Positions 1-6,708 of a DNA stretch of 29,377 bases are shown here, piece after piece (position 1 is the stretch's first letter; the number at the start of each line of letters is the position of its first letter). The translations under genes and the position numbers were made by a program. The stretch is from an uncultured Oscillospiraceae bacterium (GTDB lineage: Bacteria > Bacillota > Clostridia > Oscillospirales > Oscillospiraceae): contig CAKTKT010000021.1 of NCBI GenBank assembly GCA_934572325.1, positions 1-29,377 of the forward strand. Direction: 5' to 3'. The notes under the pieces are model-generated. The model searched no databases, was not told where the DNA came from, and was given only the letters and a program-made list of their open reading frames with translations.

Positions 1-86
1 CTCAACTATAACCCATGAGACCATATCCTTCATATCTTTTTATTCACTTGTCCAATATGTATTGTAGTCCTACATTTCTGATTATA
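1..86 (-). promoter_or_regulatory. Possible divergent promoter and start of a gene leaving the left edge
   Basis: On the minus strand a TATAAT hexamer (81-86) is preceded by TGG, giving an extended -10 (TGnTATAAT). No good -35 is seen. About 50 nt downstream an ATG (31-33) opens a frame that reads MKDMVSWVIVE and is still open at the window edge. There is no clear Shine-Dalgarno sequence and only 11 codons are visible, so this is only a hint that a divergently transcribed gene lies to the left of mgtE. Confidence 0.2.
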
Positions 87-104
87 CCACTGATTTTTTT
101 GCGC

Positions 105-133
105 TTGCTATAAAAGTTGCGGTGTGTTAAAAT
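105..133 (+). promoter_or_regulatory. Promoter of the mgtE operon
   Basis: TTGCTA (105-110), a 17-nt spacer and TAAAAT (128-133) form a good vegetative sigma-A type promoter in an AT-rich stretch, about 85 nt before the mgtE start. The expected leader of roughly 75 nt is too short for an M-box magnesium riboswitch. Confidence 0.6.
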
Positions 134-157
134 AATTTGTCCTATTAACACGGTCAT

Positions 158-177
158 TCGGGGCTGTGCCGCCCCGA
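158..177 (+). other. Leader hairpin before mgtE
   Basis: TCGGGGC (158-164) and GCCCCGA (171-177) form a perfect 7-bp stem with a 6-nt loop in the presumed 5' leader of mgtE. The downstream sequence is AT-rich (ATATAAATAG) but has no T run, so it is not a clear terminator. It may be an RNA stability or attenuation element, or the remnant of an upstream terminator. Confidence 0.4.
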
Positions 178-217
178 TATAAATAGATGCAATATCCGGC
201 GAAGGCGGGCGAAGTCA

Positions 218-1630
218 GTGGCAGAGATGAAAAACGGAAACAAGGTGTTGGACTTTGACACCATACAGGAGAAGCGCACGGACGAGCTGATGGAGCTGCT
301 CAACAGGCGCGACATGAAGCAGCTTCAGCGGCGCATGGAGGAAATGAACGAATTTGACGTCGCGGAATTTCTCTCCGAGCTTGACAGCAGCCGTATGCCG
401 ATGGTGTTCAGGCTTCTCTCCAAGGAGACTGCAGCGGAGGTTTTCACAAACTTCGACGCGCCCGAGCAGGAGGAGATCATCAACTCCATCACCGACAGCG
501 AGCTTGCCGGTATCATGGACGAGATGTACGTCGATGACGCGGTGGACATGATGGAGGAGCTTCCGGCGAACGTGGTCAAGCGCGCGATGCGCACCGCGAC
601 CCCCGCCACGCGCAATCTCATCAACCAGTATCTCCGCTACCCCGACAACTCCGCGGGCAGCATAATGACGGCGGAGTTCATCGATCTGAAAAAATACATG
701 AGCGTGAAGGAGTCGCTCGCGCGGATACGGCGCATCGGCGAGGATAAGGAGACGATCTACGTCTGCTTTGTCATCTCCGCCGACCGCAAGCTTGAGGGCA
801 TCGTGACGGTGAAGGATCTGCTGCTGGCGGACGACGACACCGTCATTGAGGACCTCATGGACAGAAACGTCATCTTCGCCTCGACGACCGAGGATCAGGA
901 GAGCGTTTCAGAGAAGTTCTCCGACTATGACCTGATGGCGCTGCCCGTCGTCGATAAGGAGGGGCGGCTCGTCGGCATCGTCACCGTCGATGACATAATC
1001 GACGTTATGGAGCAGGAGACGACCGAGGACTTCGAGATCATGGCAGGTATGACGCCGTCCGACAAGCCCTATTCGCGCACGAGCACCATTGAGATGTGGA
1101 AAAACCGCATCCCGTGGCTGATGTTCCTCATGCTCTCCGCGACGTTCACGAGCATGATACTCACGAGCTTTGAAAATATGCTCGCCGCGCAGGCGGGGCT
1201 CGTCGCGTTCATCCCGATGCTCATGGGCACGGGCGGCAACTCCGGCGCGCAGGCGTCCACCGCCGTCATCCGCTCCCTCTCCCTCGGCGATACCGAGCCG
1301 CGCGACGTGCTGCGCGTGATGTGGAAGGAGTGGCGCGTGTCGCTCATATGCGGGCTGACGCTGGCGGCGGTGAACTTCGTGAAGATGCTGCTGGTGGACG
1401 GGCTGCTGCTGCAAAACGCGAACGTGACGCTCACCGTCGCGGCGACGGTCAGTCTCTCCATCGTCTTTATCGTGATGTTTGCCAAGGTCGTGGGCAGCGT
1501 GCTGCCAATCGCGGCGGAGAAGATAGGCGTTGACCCCGCCGTCATGTCCAACCCGCTCATCTCCACGCTGACGGATGCAGTATCGCTGCTGATATACATT
1601 TACGTTGCCAAGCTCATGCTGCACATCTGA
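218..1630 (+). CDS. mgtE: MgtE-type magnesium transporter
   Basis: Predicted inner-membrane Mg2+ channel/transporter of the MgtE family. The 470 residues follow the family order: a helical MgtE N domain (about 33-133), a pair of CBS domains (about 140-200 and 205-262) that sense cytoplasmic Mg2+ in known members, then a five-helix pore domain (about 295-468). The signature GTGGNSGAQAST lies at 337-348, and D439 and D453 sit in the last membrane part, where family members have the pore aspartates (inference). Length is normal. The start is uncertain: GTG at 218 or ATG at 227, neither with a strong Shine-Dalgarno sequence. It is the first gene of a plus-strand run and has its own promoter. The next gene begins 33 nt downstream. 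Confidence 0.95.
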   Translation: MAEMKNGNKVLDFDTIQEKRTDELMELLNRRDMKQLQRRMEEMNEFDVAEFLSELDSSRMPMVFRLLSKETAAEVFTNFDAPEQEEIINSITDSELAGIMDEMYVDDAVDMMEELPANVVKRAMRTATPATRNLINQYLRYPDNSAGSIMTAEFIDLKKYMSVKESLARIRRIGEDKETIYVCFVISADRKLEGIVTVKDLLLADDDTVIEDLMDRNVIFASTTEDQESVSEKFSDYDLMALPVVDKEGRLVGIVTVDDIIDVMEQETTEDFEIMAGMTPSDKPYSRTSTIEMWKNRIPWLMFLMLSATFTSMILTSFENMLAAQAGLVAFIPMLMGTGGNSGAQASTAVIRSLSLGDTEPRDVLRVMWKEWRVSLICGLTLAAVNFVKMLLVDGLLLQNANVTLTVAATVSLSIVFIVMFAKVVGSVLPIAAEKIGVDPAVMSNPLISTLTDAVSLLIYIYVAKLMLHI

Positions 1631-1663
1631 TATAATAATATATGTAAGCTCCGGAGGACAGCA

Positions 1664-2593
1664 ATGGAACTTATGAGCCTTATCTCCAAAATGATAACGT
1701 TTATCGCGCTGATGCTGGTGGGCTATGTCGGCGCACGGCGTGGGCTGCTGGACAGCGCCTTCGCCCGCGCTCTCTCCCGGCTAGTGATGAACGTGTTTCT
1801 CACCTGCACCGTCATCAACTCCGTTTTGTCCGAGCGCCCGGAGCTCTCCGGCGGGCAGCTTCTGCACGTGATCGCCATGCTGTCGCTGATGATGGCGCTG
1901 GCGTTCGTCGGGGCGTGGCTGTGCGTGAAGCTATTCAGGATGAAGGACGGCAACGCCCCCGTGTTTGAGCTTCTGACAGGCGTGATGAACACGATATTCA
2001 TCGGGCTCCCCCTCGTGCAGAGCCTTTACGGCGCGGCGGCGGTGCTCTACTGCGCGCTGAGCTGTATTCCGTTCAACGTGCTGGTCTACTCCTACGGCGT
2101 GTGGCGGCTCAAGCACGGCAAGCAGCTTGACGGCGGCAGCGGTATGCGCGTGAGCGATGTACTGACCGTGCCGCTGTTCGCCACGCTCGTTGCGCTCGTC
2201 ATATTCTTCTTCGACCTCAAGCTCCCCGCCGTCCTCACCGACCTTATAGGCTCCACCTCCGCCGCGACGATGCCCGTCTCGATGATCGTGATAGGCGCGA
2301 CGCTCGGCGGCATACCGCTGACGGAGGCGTTTTGCGAAAAGCGTGTGTATCTTCTCTGTGCGCTGCGCCTTGTCGTGCTGCCCGCGCTCACGTGGCTCGT
2401 CCTCGGCGCACTGACGCGCAACGAAATACTGCTGAAGACCTGCGTGATAGTTTCGGCGTGTCCGAGCGCCGTCGTGGTGACGGTCATGGCGCTGCAATAT
2501 GACTATGACGCCTCGTTCTCCTCCAAGGGCATACTCGTCACAACGGTGCTGAGCATGATAACGCTGCCCATATGGGCGCTCATCCTCGGCTGA
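1664..2593 (+). CDS. AEC-family transporter (auxin efflux carrier-like permease)
   Basis: A 309-residue, very hydrophobic protein of the Mem_trans/AEC family, probably with about ten membrane helices. The N-terminus (GYVGARRG, then SRLVMNVFLTC) and the ending (ILVTTVLSMITLPIW) are typical. Bacterial AEC proteins are secondary carriers for organic acids such as malate or malonate, or for amino acid-like anions; the substrate here cannot be told. The ATG at 1664 follows GGAGG (1653-1657) at good spacing. It lies 33 nt after mgtE and 13 nt before the DUF1643 gene, so co-transcription with both is likely. A TATAAT is present at 1631-1636 but lacks a -35 at proper distance. Confidence 0.88.
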   Translation: MELMSLISKMITFIALMLVGYVGARRGLLDSAFARALSRLVMNVFLTCTVINSVLSERPELSGGQLLHVIAMLSLMMALAFVGAWLCVKLFRMKDGNAPVFELLTGVMNTIFIGLPLVQSLYGAAAVLYCALSCIPFNVLVYSYGVWRLKHGKQLDGGSGMRVSDVLTVPLFATLVALVIFFFDLKLPAVLTDLIGSTSAATMPVSMIVIGATLGGIPLTEAFCEKRVYLLCALRLVVLPALTWLVLGALTRNEILLKTCVIVSACPSAVVVTVMALQYDYDASFSSKGILVTTVLSMITLPIWALILG

Positions 2594-2606
2594 GGAGGCT
2601 TGGCAT

Positions 2607-3227
2607 ATGCACATTCCAAGCGGTGCGAGCCAGACGGTCGAGCTTTTGGGCTTTGACGATGCGCTCGCCCTCTCCGGCAGCTCCGGCGGGTACGACAGCG
2701 AAAGGTGGCTCTATGTGCCCGATTTTTACGCCGACTACCGTTATATACTCGGCACGCGCGGGGAGGACCCGCTCATCTGCATCGGCGTCAATCCCTCCAC
2801 CGCCGCGCCGGACGAGCTGGACAATACGCTCAAGTCCGTCGCGCGCATCGCCGCGGGCAACAGATACGATAGCTGGATAATGTTCAACGTCTACGCCCAG
2901 CGCGCCACGCGGCCGGACGATATGGACGCCGTTATGAACGAGCGCCTGCACAAGGAGAATATGCGCGCGTTCGAGTATATCCTCCGCACCGTCTCCTCTG
3001 CGGGGCACGCCCCCGCCATATGGGCGGCGTGGGGAACGATAATAGAGAAGCGCCCATATCTGCCCGACTGTGTGCGCGACATGGTCACGCTGGGCAAAAA
3101 GTACGGCGGGCACTGGCTTTGCGCGGGGAAATGCTCCGCCAAGGGACACCCGCACCACCCGCTGTATCTCCGCAGGGACGAAAAAGCGGCGGAATTTGAT
3201 ATAGAAAGGTATTTAAAGCTGCTATGA
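2607..3227 (+). CDS. DUF1643 domain-containing protein
   Basis: A 206-residue soluble protein resembling the DUF1643 family. The recognisable core is ICIGVNPSTA at about residue 52, followed by a run of charged residues and WIMFNVYAQRAT, and later a WAAWG motif. The biochemical function of this family is not established. The ATG at 2607 follows GAGGAGG, which overlaps the AEC stop codon. Its own stop overlaps the amidase start by 4 nt (ATGA at 3224-3227), so the two are translationally coupled. The coupling to an amidase and a Nudix hydrolase fits a small-molecule repair or nucleotide-related task, but this is inference only. Confidence 0.85.
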   Translation: MHIPSGASQTVELLGFDDALALSGSSGGYDSERWLYVPDFYADYRYILGTRGEDPLICIGVNPSTAAPDELDNTLKSVARIAAGNRYDSWIMFNVYAQRATRPDDMDAVMNERLHKENMRAFEYILRTVSSAGHAPAIWAAWGTIIEKRPYLPDCVRDMVTLGKKYGGHWLCAGKCSAKGHPHHPLYLRRDEKAAEFDIERYLKLL

Positions 3228-4042
3228 ACACTGTGAAATTAGCCGTGGTACAGATAAGAACGGAGCTGGAGCAGGACGCGACGCTCGAAAAGGCGGGGCG
3301 CATGGTGCGCGAGGCGGCGGAAAACGGCGCGCAGATCGTCGCGCTGCCGGAGATGTTCAACTGCCCGTACTCACGACAGTACTTCCGCCCCATCGCCCGT
3401 CTCGGTCATGAAAAGACCGTCAGCGCCATGTCACGATGGGCGCGGGATAACTCCGTGCTGCTCGTCGGCGGCTCCATTCCGGAGACCGAGGGCGAGGATA
3501 TATTTAACACCTGCTTCGTCTTTGACGAGCAGGGGCGGCAGATCGCGCGCCACCGCAAGGTGCATCTTTTCGACGTGGACATCCCCGGTATGCGCTTCAG
3601 CGAGTCGGCGACGTTCACCCCCGGCAATGAGGTGACCGTCTTTGACACGAGCTACGGCAGGATGGGCGTTGCGATCTGCTTCGACGTGCGTTTTCCGGAG
3701 CTTTTCCGCGCCATGGCGGTGCGCGGGGCGCAGGTGATCTTCCTCCCCGCGCAGTTCAACACCGCCACAGGTCCTACGCACTGGGAGATGACGCTGCGCT
3801 CGCGCGCGGTGGATAACGAGCTTTTCGTCGTCGGCGCGTCCGCCGCGCGCTATGACGGCTTCGACTATGAGTGCTGGGGTCACTCCACGGTGTGCGACCC
3901 GTTCGGCACGGTGATTGACGCCTGTGACGAGCGCGAGCAGATACTCTATTCCACCCTCGACCTTGACCGCGTGGACGAGGTGCGCCGCCGCCTGCCGACA
4001 TTTCTGCACCTGCGGCGCGATGTGTACACGGTGACGGAATGA
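3224..4042 (+). CDS. Carbon-nitrogen hydrolase, Nit2/omega-amidase-like
   Basis: A cytoplasmic nitrilase-superfamily amidase of 272 residues, normal for the Nit2 branch. The catalytic Glu-Lys-Cys triad is visible as E43 (ALPEMFNC), K112 (HRKVHLFD) and C152 (VAICFDVRFPE). The segment HRKVHLFDVDIPG is close to that of omega-amidases, which hydrolyse alpha-ketoglutaramate and alpha-ketosuccinamate to the keto acids and ammonia; that activity is inferred from the motif. The ATG overlaps the DUF1643 stop and its own TGA overlaps the Nudix ATG (4039-4042), a compact coupled arrangement. Another possibility is a general metabolite-repair amidase. Confidence 0.9.
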   Translation: MNTVKLAVVQIRTELEQDATLEKAGRMVREAAENGAQIVALPEMFNCPYSRQYFRPIARLGHEKTVSAMSRWARDNSVLLVGGSIPETEGEDIFNTCFVFDEQGRQIARHRKVHLFDVDIPGMRFSESATFTPGNEVTVFDTSYGRMGVAICFDVRFPELFRAMAVRGAQVIFLPAQFNTATGPTHWEMTLRSRAVDNELFVVGASAARYDGFDYECWGHSTVCDPFGTVIDACDEREQILYSTLDLDRVDEVRRRLPTFLHLRRDVYTVTE

Positions 4043-4626
4043 TAGCTGACGATATTATCGCCTACCGCCCCTGCTGCGAGCAGGAGGCGCGCGACAAGGC
4101 GGTCATTCTGGACTTCATCTCTAAAAATGACGACGCTTTTCTCCGCACCAATCTCATCGCGCACATGACCGCCTCCGCGTGGGTCGTTGACCGCGAGCGC
4201 GAGCACGTGCTGATGGCGTACCACAATATATACGATTCATGGTCATGGACGGGCGGTCATGCCGACGGCGAGCGGAATCTGCTCTCCGTCGCGCTGCGCG
4301 AGGTGCGCGAGGAGACGGGGGTGCGGCACGTGCGCCCCGTGACGGAGGACATCTTCTCGCTCGAGGTGCTGACCGTTGACGGGCACGAAAAGCGCGGGGA
4401 GTACGTTCCCAGCCACCTGCATCTCAACGTCACCTATCTTCTGGAGGCGGACAGGCGCGACACGCTGCACATCTGCGCCGCGGAAAACAGCGGCGTGCGC
4501 TGGTTCACGCCGGAGGAGGCGCTCAGGGCGTCGAGCGAGCCGTGGTTCGTCGAGCGTATATACAAAAAGCTCAACGCGAAGCTCTCGGTTTTCATAAAGG
4601 AGGAGAACGATGCCCGCAGCAGTTGA
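4039..4626 (+). CDS. Nudix hydrolase
   Basis: A 195-residue Nudix-family pyrophosphohydrolase. The Nudix box covers residues 73-95, with the metal-binding part REVREETGV intact (87-95). The conserved glutamate expected at position 79 is Arg, with Glu one residue earlier; this position is less critical. The region around the box (WTGGHADGE) resembles a Clostridia-type group of uncharacterised Nudix proteins. The substrate is unknown. It starts in ATGA overlap with the amidase gene, and its last 17 nt overlap the TetR gene, so it belongs to the same transcript. Confidence 0.9.
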   Translation: MIADDIIAYRPCCEQEARDKAVILDFISKNDDAFLRTNLIAHMTASAWVVDREREHVLMAYHNIYDSWSWTGGHADGERNLLSVALREVREETGVRHVRPVTEDIFSLEVLTVDGHEKRGEYVPSHLHLNVTYLLEADRRDTLHICAAENSGVRWFTPEEALRASSEPWFVERIYKKLNAKLSVFIKEENDARSS

Positions 4627-5191
4627 CCGCAGCGCGGTGCGTATGCAGATACTTGCGGCGTTCGAGCGCTGCATCGCGCGAAAGCCCCTGACGCAGATCT
4701 CCCTGCGCGACATCGCGGCGGAGGCGGGAATGTCGCACGTGAACGTGCTGTATTACTTCAAGGATAAAAACGAGCTGCTCGTCAGCTACGTGCGGTATAC
4801 CAAGGACTATATGACCGAGAAGTGCGTCGCGTGGTTCGATGAGCACCCACGCGCCGATTATGCCAGCAACCTTGCCTACATGAACGCCTTTATGGAGTAT
4901 GTCGCCGGCGGCAGGGACGGGGAGACGCGCCCGAACGCCACCACACAGACCTATGTTCTCGCCCGATATAATGAGGAGATCGCCGCGCTGGTACGCGCGG
5001 AGTTTCTGGAGTGGCGCACCGTCATGGAGCGGTGCCTCGTCAGTGTCTACGGCGGCGAGATAGGCGCGCGCGAGGCGGAGGCGATGATGATCCTCATCTC
5101 CGGCGCGTTCATCTGCAACTACAACGGCGCTCTCACCGGACGCATAAACGGCGAGATAATAAGCTGCCTTTCCAATCTCAGCCGTAGCTGA
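4610..5191 (+). CDS. TetR-family transcriptional regulator
   Basis: A 193-residue repressor-type protein. The N-terminal helix-turn-helix spans about residues 27-62, with ISLRDIAAEAGMSHVNVLYYF typical of TetR regulators and close to the BetI-like branch. The C-terminal half is a helical ligand domain without recognisable specificity. The ATG at 4610 has AGGAGG just before it, inside the end of the Nudix gene (17-nt overlap). As the last gene of the run it may control this operon or the lactonase-like gene that starts 73 nt downstream; no clear palindromic operator was found in either promoter. Confidence 0.9.
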   Translation: MPAAVDRSAVRMQILAAFERCIARKPLTQISLRDIAAEAGMSHVNVLYYFKDKNELLVSYVRYTKDYMTEKCVAWFDEHPRADYASNLAYMNAFMEYVAGGRDGETRPNATTQTYVLARYNEEIAALVRAEFLEWRTVMERCLVSVYGGEIGAREAEAMMILISGAFICNYNGALTGRINGEIISCLSNLSRS

Positions 5192-5197
5192 GAGGCA

Positions 5198-5226
5198 TTG
5201 ACACTTCCGCATTTTGGTGCTATTCT
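5198..5226 (+). promoter_or_regulatory. Promoter of the MBL-fold gene
   Basis: A consensus TTGACA (5198-5203), a 17-nt spacer and TATTCT (5221-5226), starting 7 nt after the tetR stop. It would drive the lactonase-like gene and probably the cysteine hydrolase, independent of the upstream operon. Confidence 0.6.
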
Positions 5227-5263
5227 CTTATTTGACCGCTTGGTATAAAAGAGGAGGCGCGAT

Positions 5264-6100
5264 ATGAAGATACACATTCTGCACTGCGGCAGTGTGAGCC
5301 TGCCCGCAGCGCTCGTCGAGGGCGAGGGGCGGGGGGCGCGCATGGCGGGACTGCCGCTTGCCGCGCCCGGAGCGCCGCGCGTGAAGCTGCCGGTGTGCGC
5401 CTACCTCATCGAGCACCCGCGCGGGGCGGTGCTGATAGACTGCGGCTGGTGTCGTGACGTCTGTCCGGACGGCGTATACGACGCGCGCAGGGCACGGCGC
5501 GTGCTCGGCGCTGCCGTCGCGGATTTTTACCGTCCGGAGCTGCCCTTGGGGCAGGCGGTGCATGAGCAGCTCGCCGCGCGCGGCATATCCCCGCGCGAGC
5601 TGGAGCTTGTTATCCTCACCCATCTCGACCCCGACCATGTCAGCGGCGTGAAGCACCTGACGGGCGCAAAGCGCATCATCGTGCCGGAGGACGAATACTT
5701 TTGGAGCTGCCGGACGGTGTATAGGCTGCGCCAGCCGTGGAGACTGTGGATAGACGCGCCGATCGAGCGCGTTTTCTACCGTGGCTTCGGCAGCGTTCCG
5801 AACAACTGGGCGATCGACGTTTTCGGCGACGGAACGCTCTACATGGTCAACCTCCCCGGGCATACCGACGGTATGGCGGGCGTTGTTGCCGTTAACGGGC
5901 GGAGCTTCGCGCTGCTGTGCGCGGACGCGGGCTTCTCCCGCCGCGCGTGGGAGCGGCTGGAAGCGCCGGGCTTCGGTTTCGACGCCGGACTTCAGCGCAA
6001 AAGCCTGAAATGGGTGCGGGAGATGGCGCAAAGACCCGGCTGTGTCGGCGTTTTCGCCAGTCACGACGCGGACGTTCCCCCGCAGACCATGGAATTTTGA
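5264..6100 (+). CDS. MBL-fold metallohydrolase, N-acyl homoserine lactonase-like
   Basis: A 278-residue metallo-beta-lactamase-fold hydrolase resembling the AiiA-type lactonase group by size and N-terminal layout (CAYLIEHPRGAVLIDCGW). The metal motif is THLDPDHVSG: H120, D122, D124, H125. The second histidine of the usual HxHxDH is replaced by Asp; I recall Asp there in other clostridial MBL proteins, so this may be a subfamily trait. Later metal ligands are probably in PGHTDGMAG and the Asp of CADAG. Quorum quenching should not be assumed; another ester, lactone or thioester may be the substrate. The ATG at 5264 follows GAGGAGG. The cysteine hydrolase gene follows after 30 nt. Confidence 0.85.
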   Translation: MKIHILHCGSVSLPAALVEGEGRGARMAGLPLAAPGAPRVKLPVCAYLIEHPRGAVLIDCGWCRDVCPDGVYDARRARRVLGAAVADFYRPELPLGQAVHEQLAARGISPRELELVILTHLDPDHVSGVKHLTGAKRIIVPEDEYFWSCRTVYRLRQPWRLWIDAPIERVFYRGFGSVPNNWAIDVFGDGTLYMVNLPGHTDGMAGVVAVNGRSFALLCADAGFSRRAWERLEAPGFGFDAGLQRKSLKWVREMAQRPGCVGVFASHDADVPPQTMEF

Positions 6101-6130
6101 TATAATCTTTCTCAAAGGAGGAATTTGCAT

Positions 6131-6655
6131 ATGCAGGATATTCTTATCGTCGTTGATATGCAGAACGACTTTATAAGCGGTGCGCTCGGCACGAAGGAGG
6201 CGCGAGCCATCGTTCCCAAGGTCGCCGAGAAGATACGCGGCTTTTCCGGGCGCGTCATTTTCACGCGCGACACGCATTTTGAAAACTACCTCTCCACGCA
6301 GGAGGGGCGTATGCTGCCCGTGCCGCACTGCATAAAGAACACGGACGGCTGGCAGCTCTGTCCGGAGCTCCAGGAGCTCTGCGCCGAGCCGCCCATTGAC
6401 AAGCCCACCTTCGGCAGCTACTCCCTCGGCGAGCTGCTGTCCGTGGCGAATATGCGCGAGCCTATCGGGCGCGTCACGCTCGTGGGGCTGTGCACGGACA
6501 TATGCGTCATCTCCAACGCGCTGCTCGTCAAGGCGTTTTTGCCGGAGGTCGAGGTACACGTGGACGCGGCGTGCTGTGCCGGCGTCACGCCGGAGAGCCA
6601 CCGCACCGCCCTCGCCGCGATGCGCCCCTGCCAGATAATCGTGGATAATGCGTAA
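6131..6655 (+). CDS. Isochorismatase-superfamily cysteine hydrolase (nicotinamidase-like)
   Basis: A 174-residue cysteine hydrolase. The catalytic triad is D9 (VVDMQNDF), K91 (DKPTFGS) and C125 (GLCTDICV). A metal site as in nicotinamidases is suggested by D47, H49 (TRDTH) and H66 (LPVPHC). Nicotinamide deamidation for NAD salvage is plausible, but relatives with other amide substrates look similar. The start is set at ATG 6131 because AAGGAGG (6115-6121) lies 9 nt upstream; a TTG at 6125 is in frame but too close. A TATAAT (6101-6106) directly follows the previous stop but has no -35 partner, so it is probably transcribed with the MBL gene. Confidence 0.88.
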   Translation: MQDILIVVDMQNDFISGALGTKEARAIVPKVAEKIRGFSGRVIFTRDTHFENYLSTQEGRMLPVPHCIKNTDGWQLCPELQELCAEPPIDKPTFGSYSLGELLSVANMREPIGRVTLVGLCTDICVISNALLVKAFLPEVEVHVDAACCAGVTPESHRTALAAMRPCQIIVDNA

Positions 6656-6660
6656 AAAAG

Positions 6661-6688
6661 CCCCCGCAGTGCTTTTGCACTGCGGGGC
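6661..6688 (-). terminator. Intrinsic terminator of the sigma-fusion gene
   Basis: An 11-bp perfect stem, CCCCGCAGTGC (6662-6672) with GCACTGCGGGG (6677-6687), and a TTTT loop. On the minus strand it is followed by CTTTTTTA, an ideal terminator for the gene ending at 6709. On the plus strand there is no T run, although the hairpin may still slow transcription from the converging cysteine hydrolase gene. Confidence 0.85.
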
Positions 6689-6708
6689 GCTGCTATGCAA
6701 TACAATCC

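Noticed and set aside
105..217. An M-box magnesium riboswitch upstream of mgtE
   Set aside because: The leader after the predicted promoter is only about 75 nt and shows just one simple hairpin; an M-box needs about twice that length.
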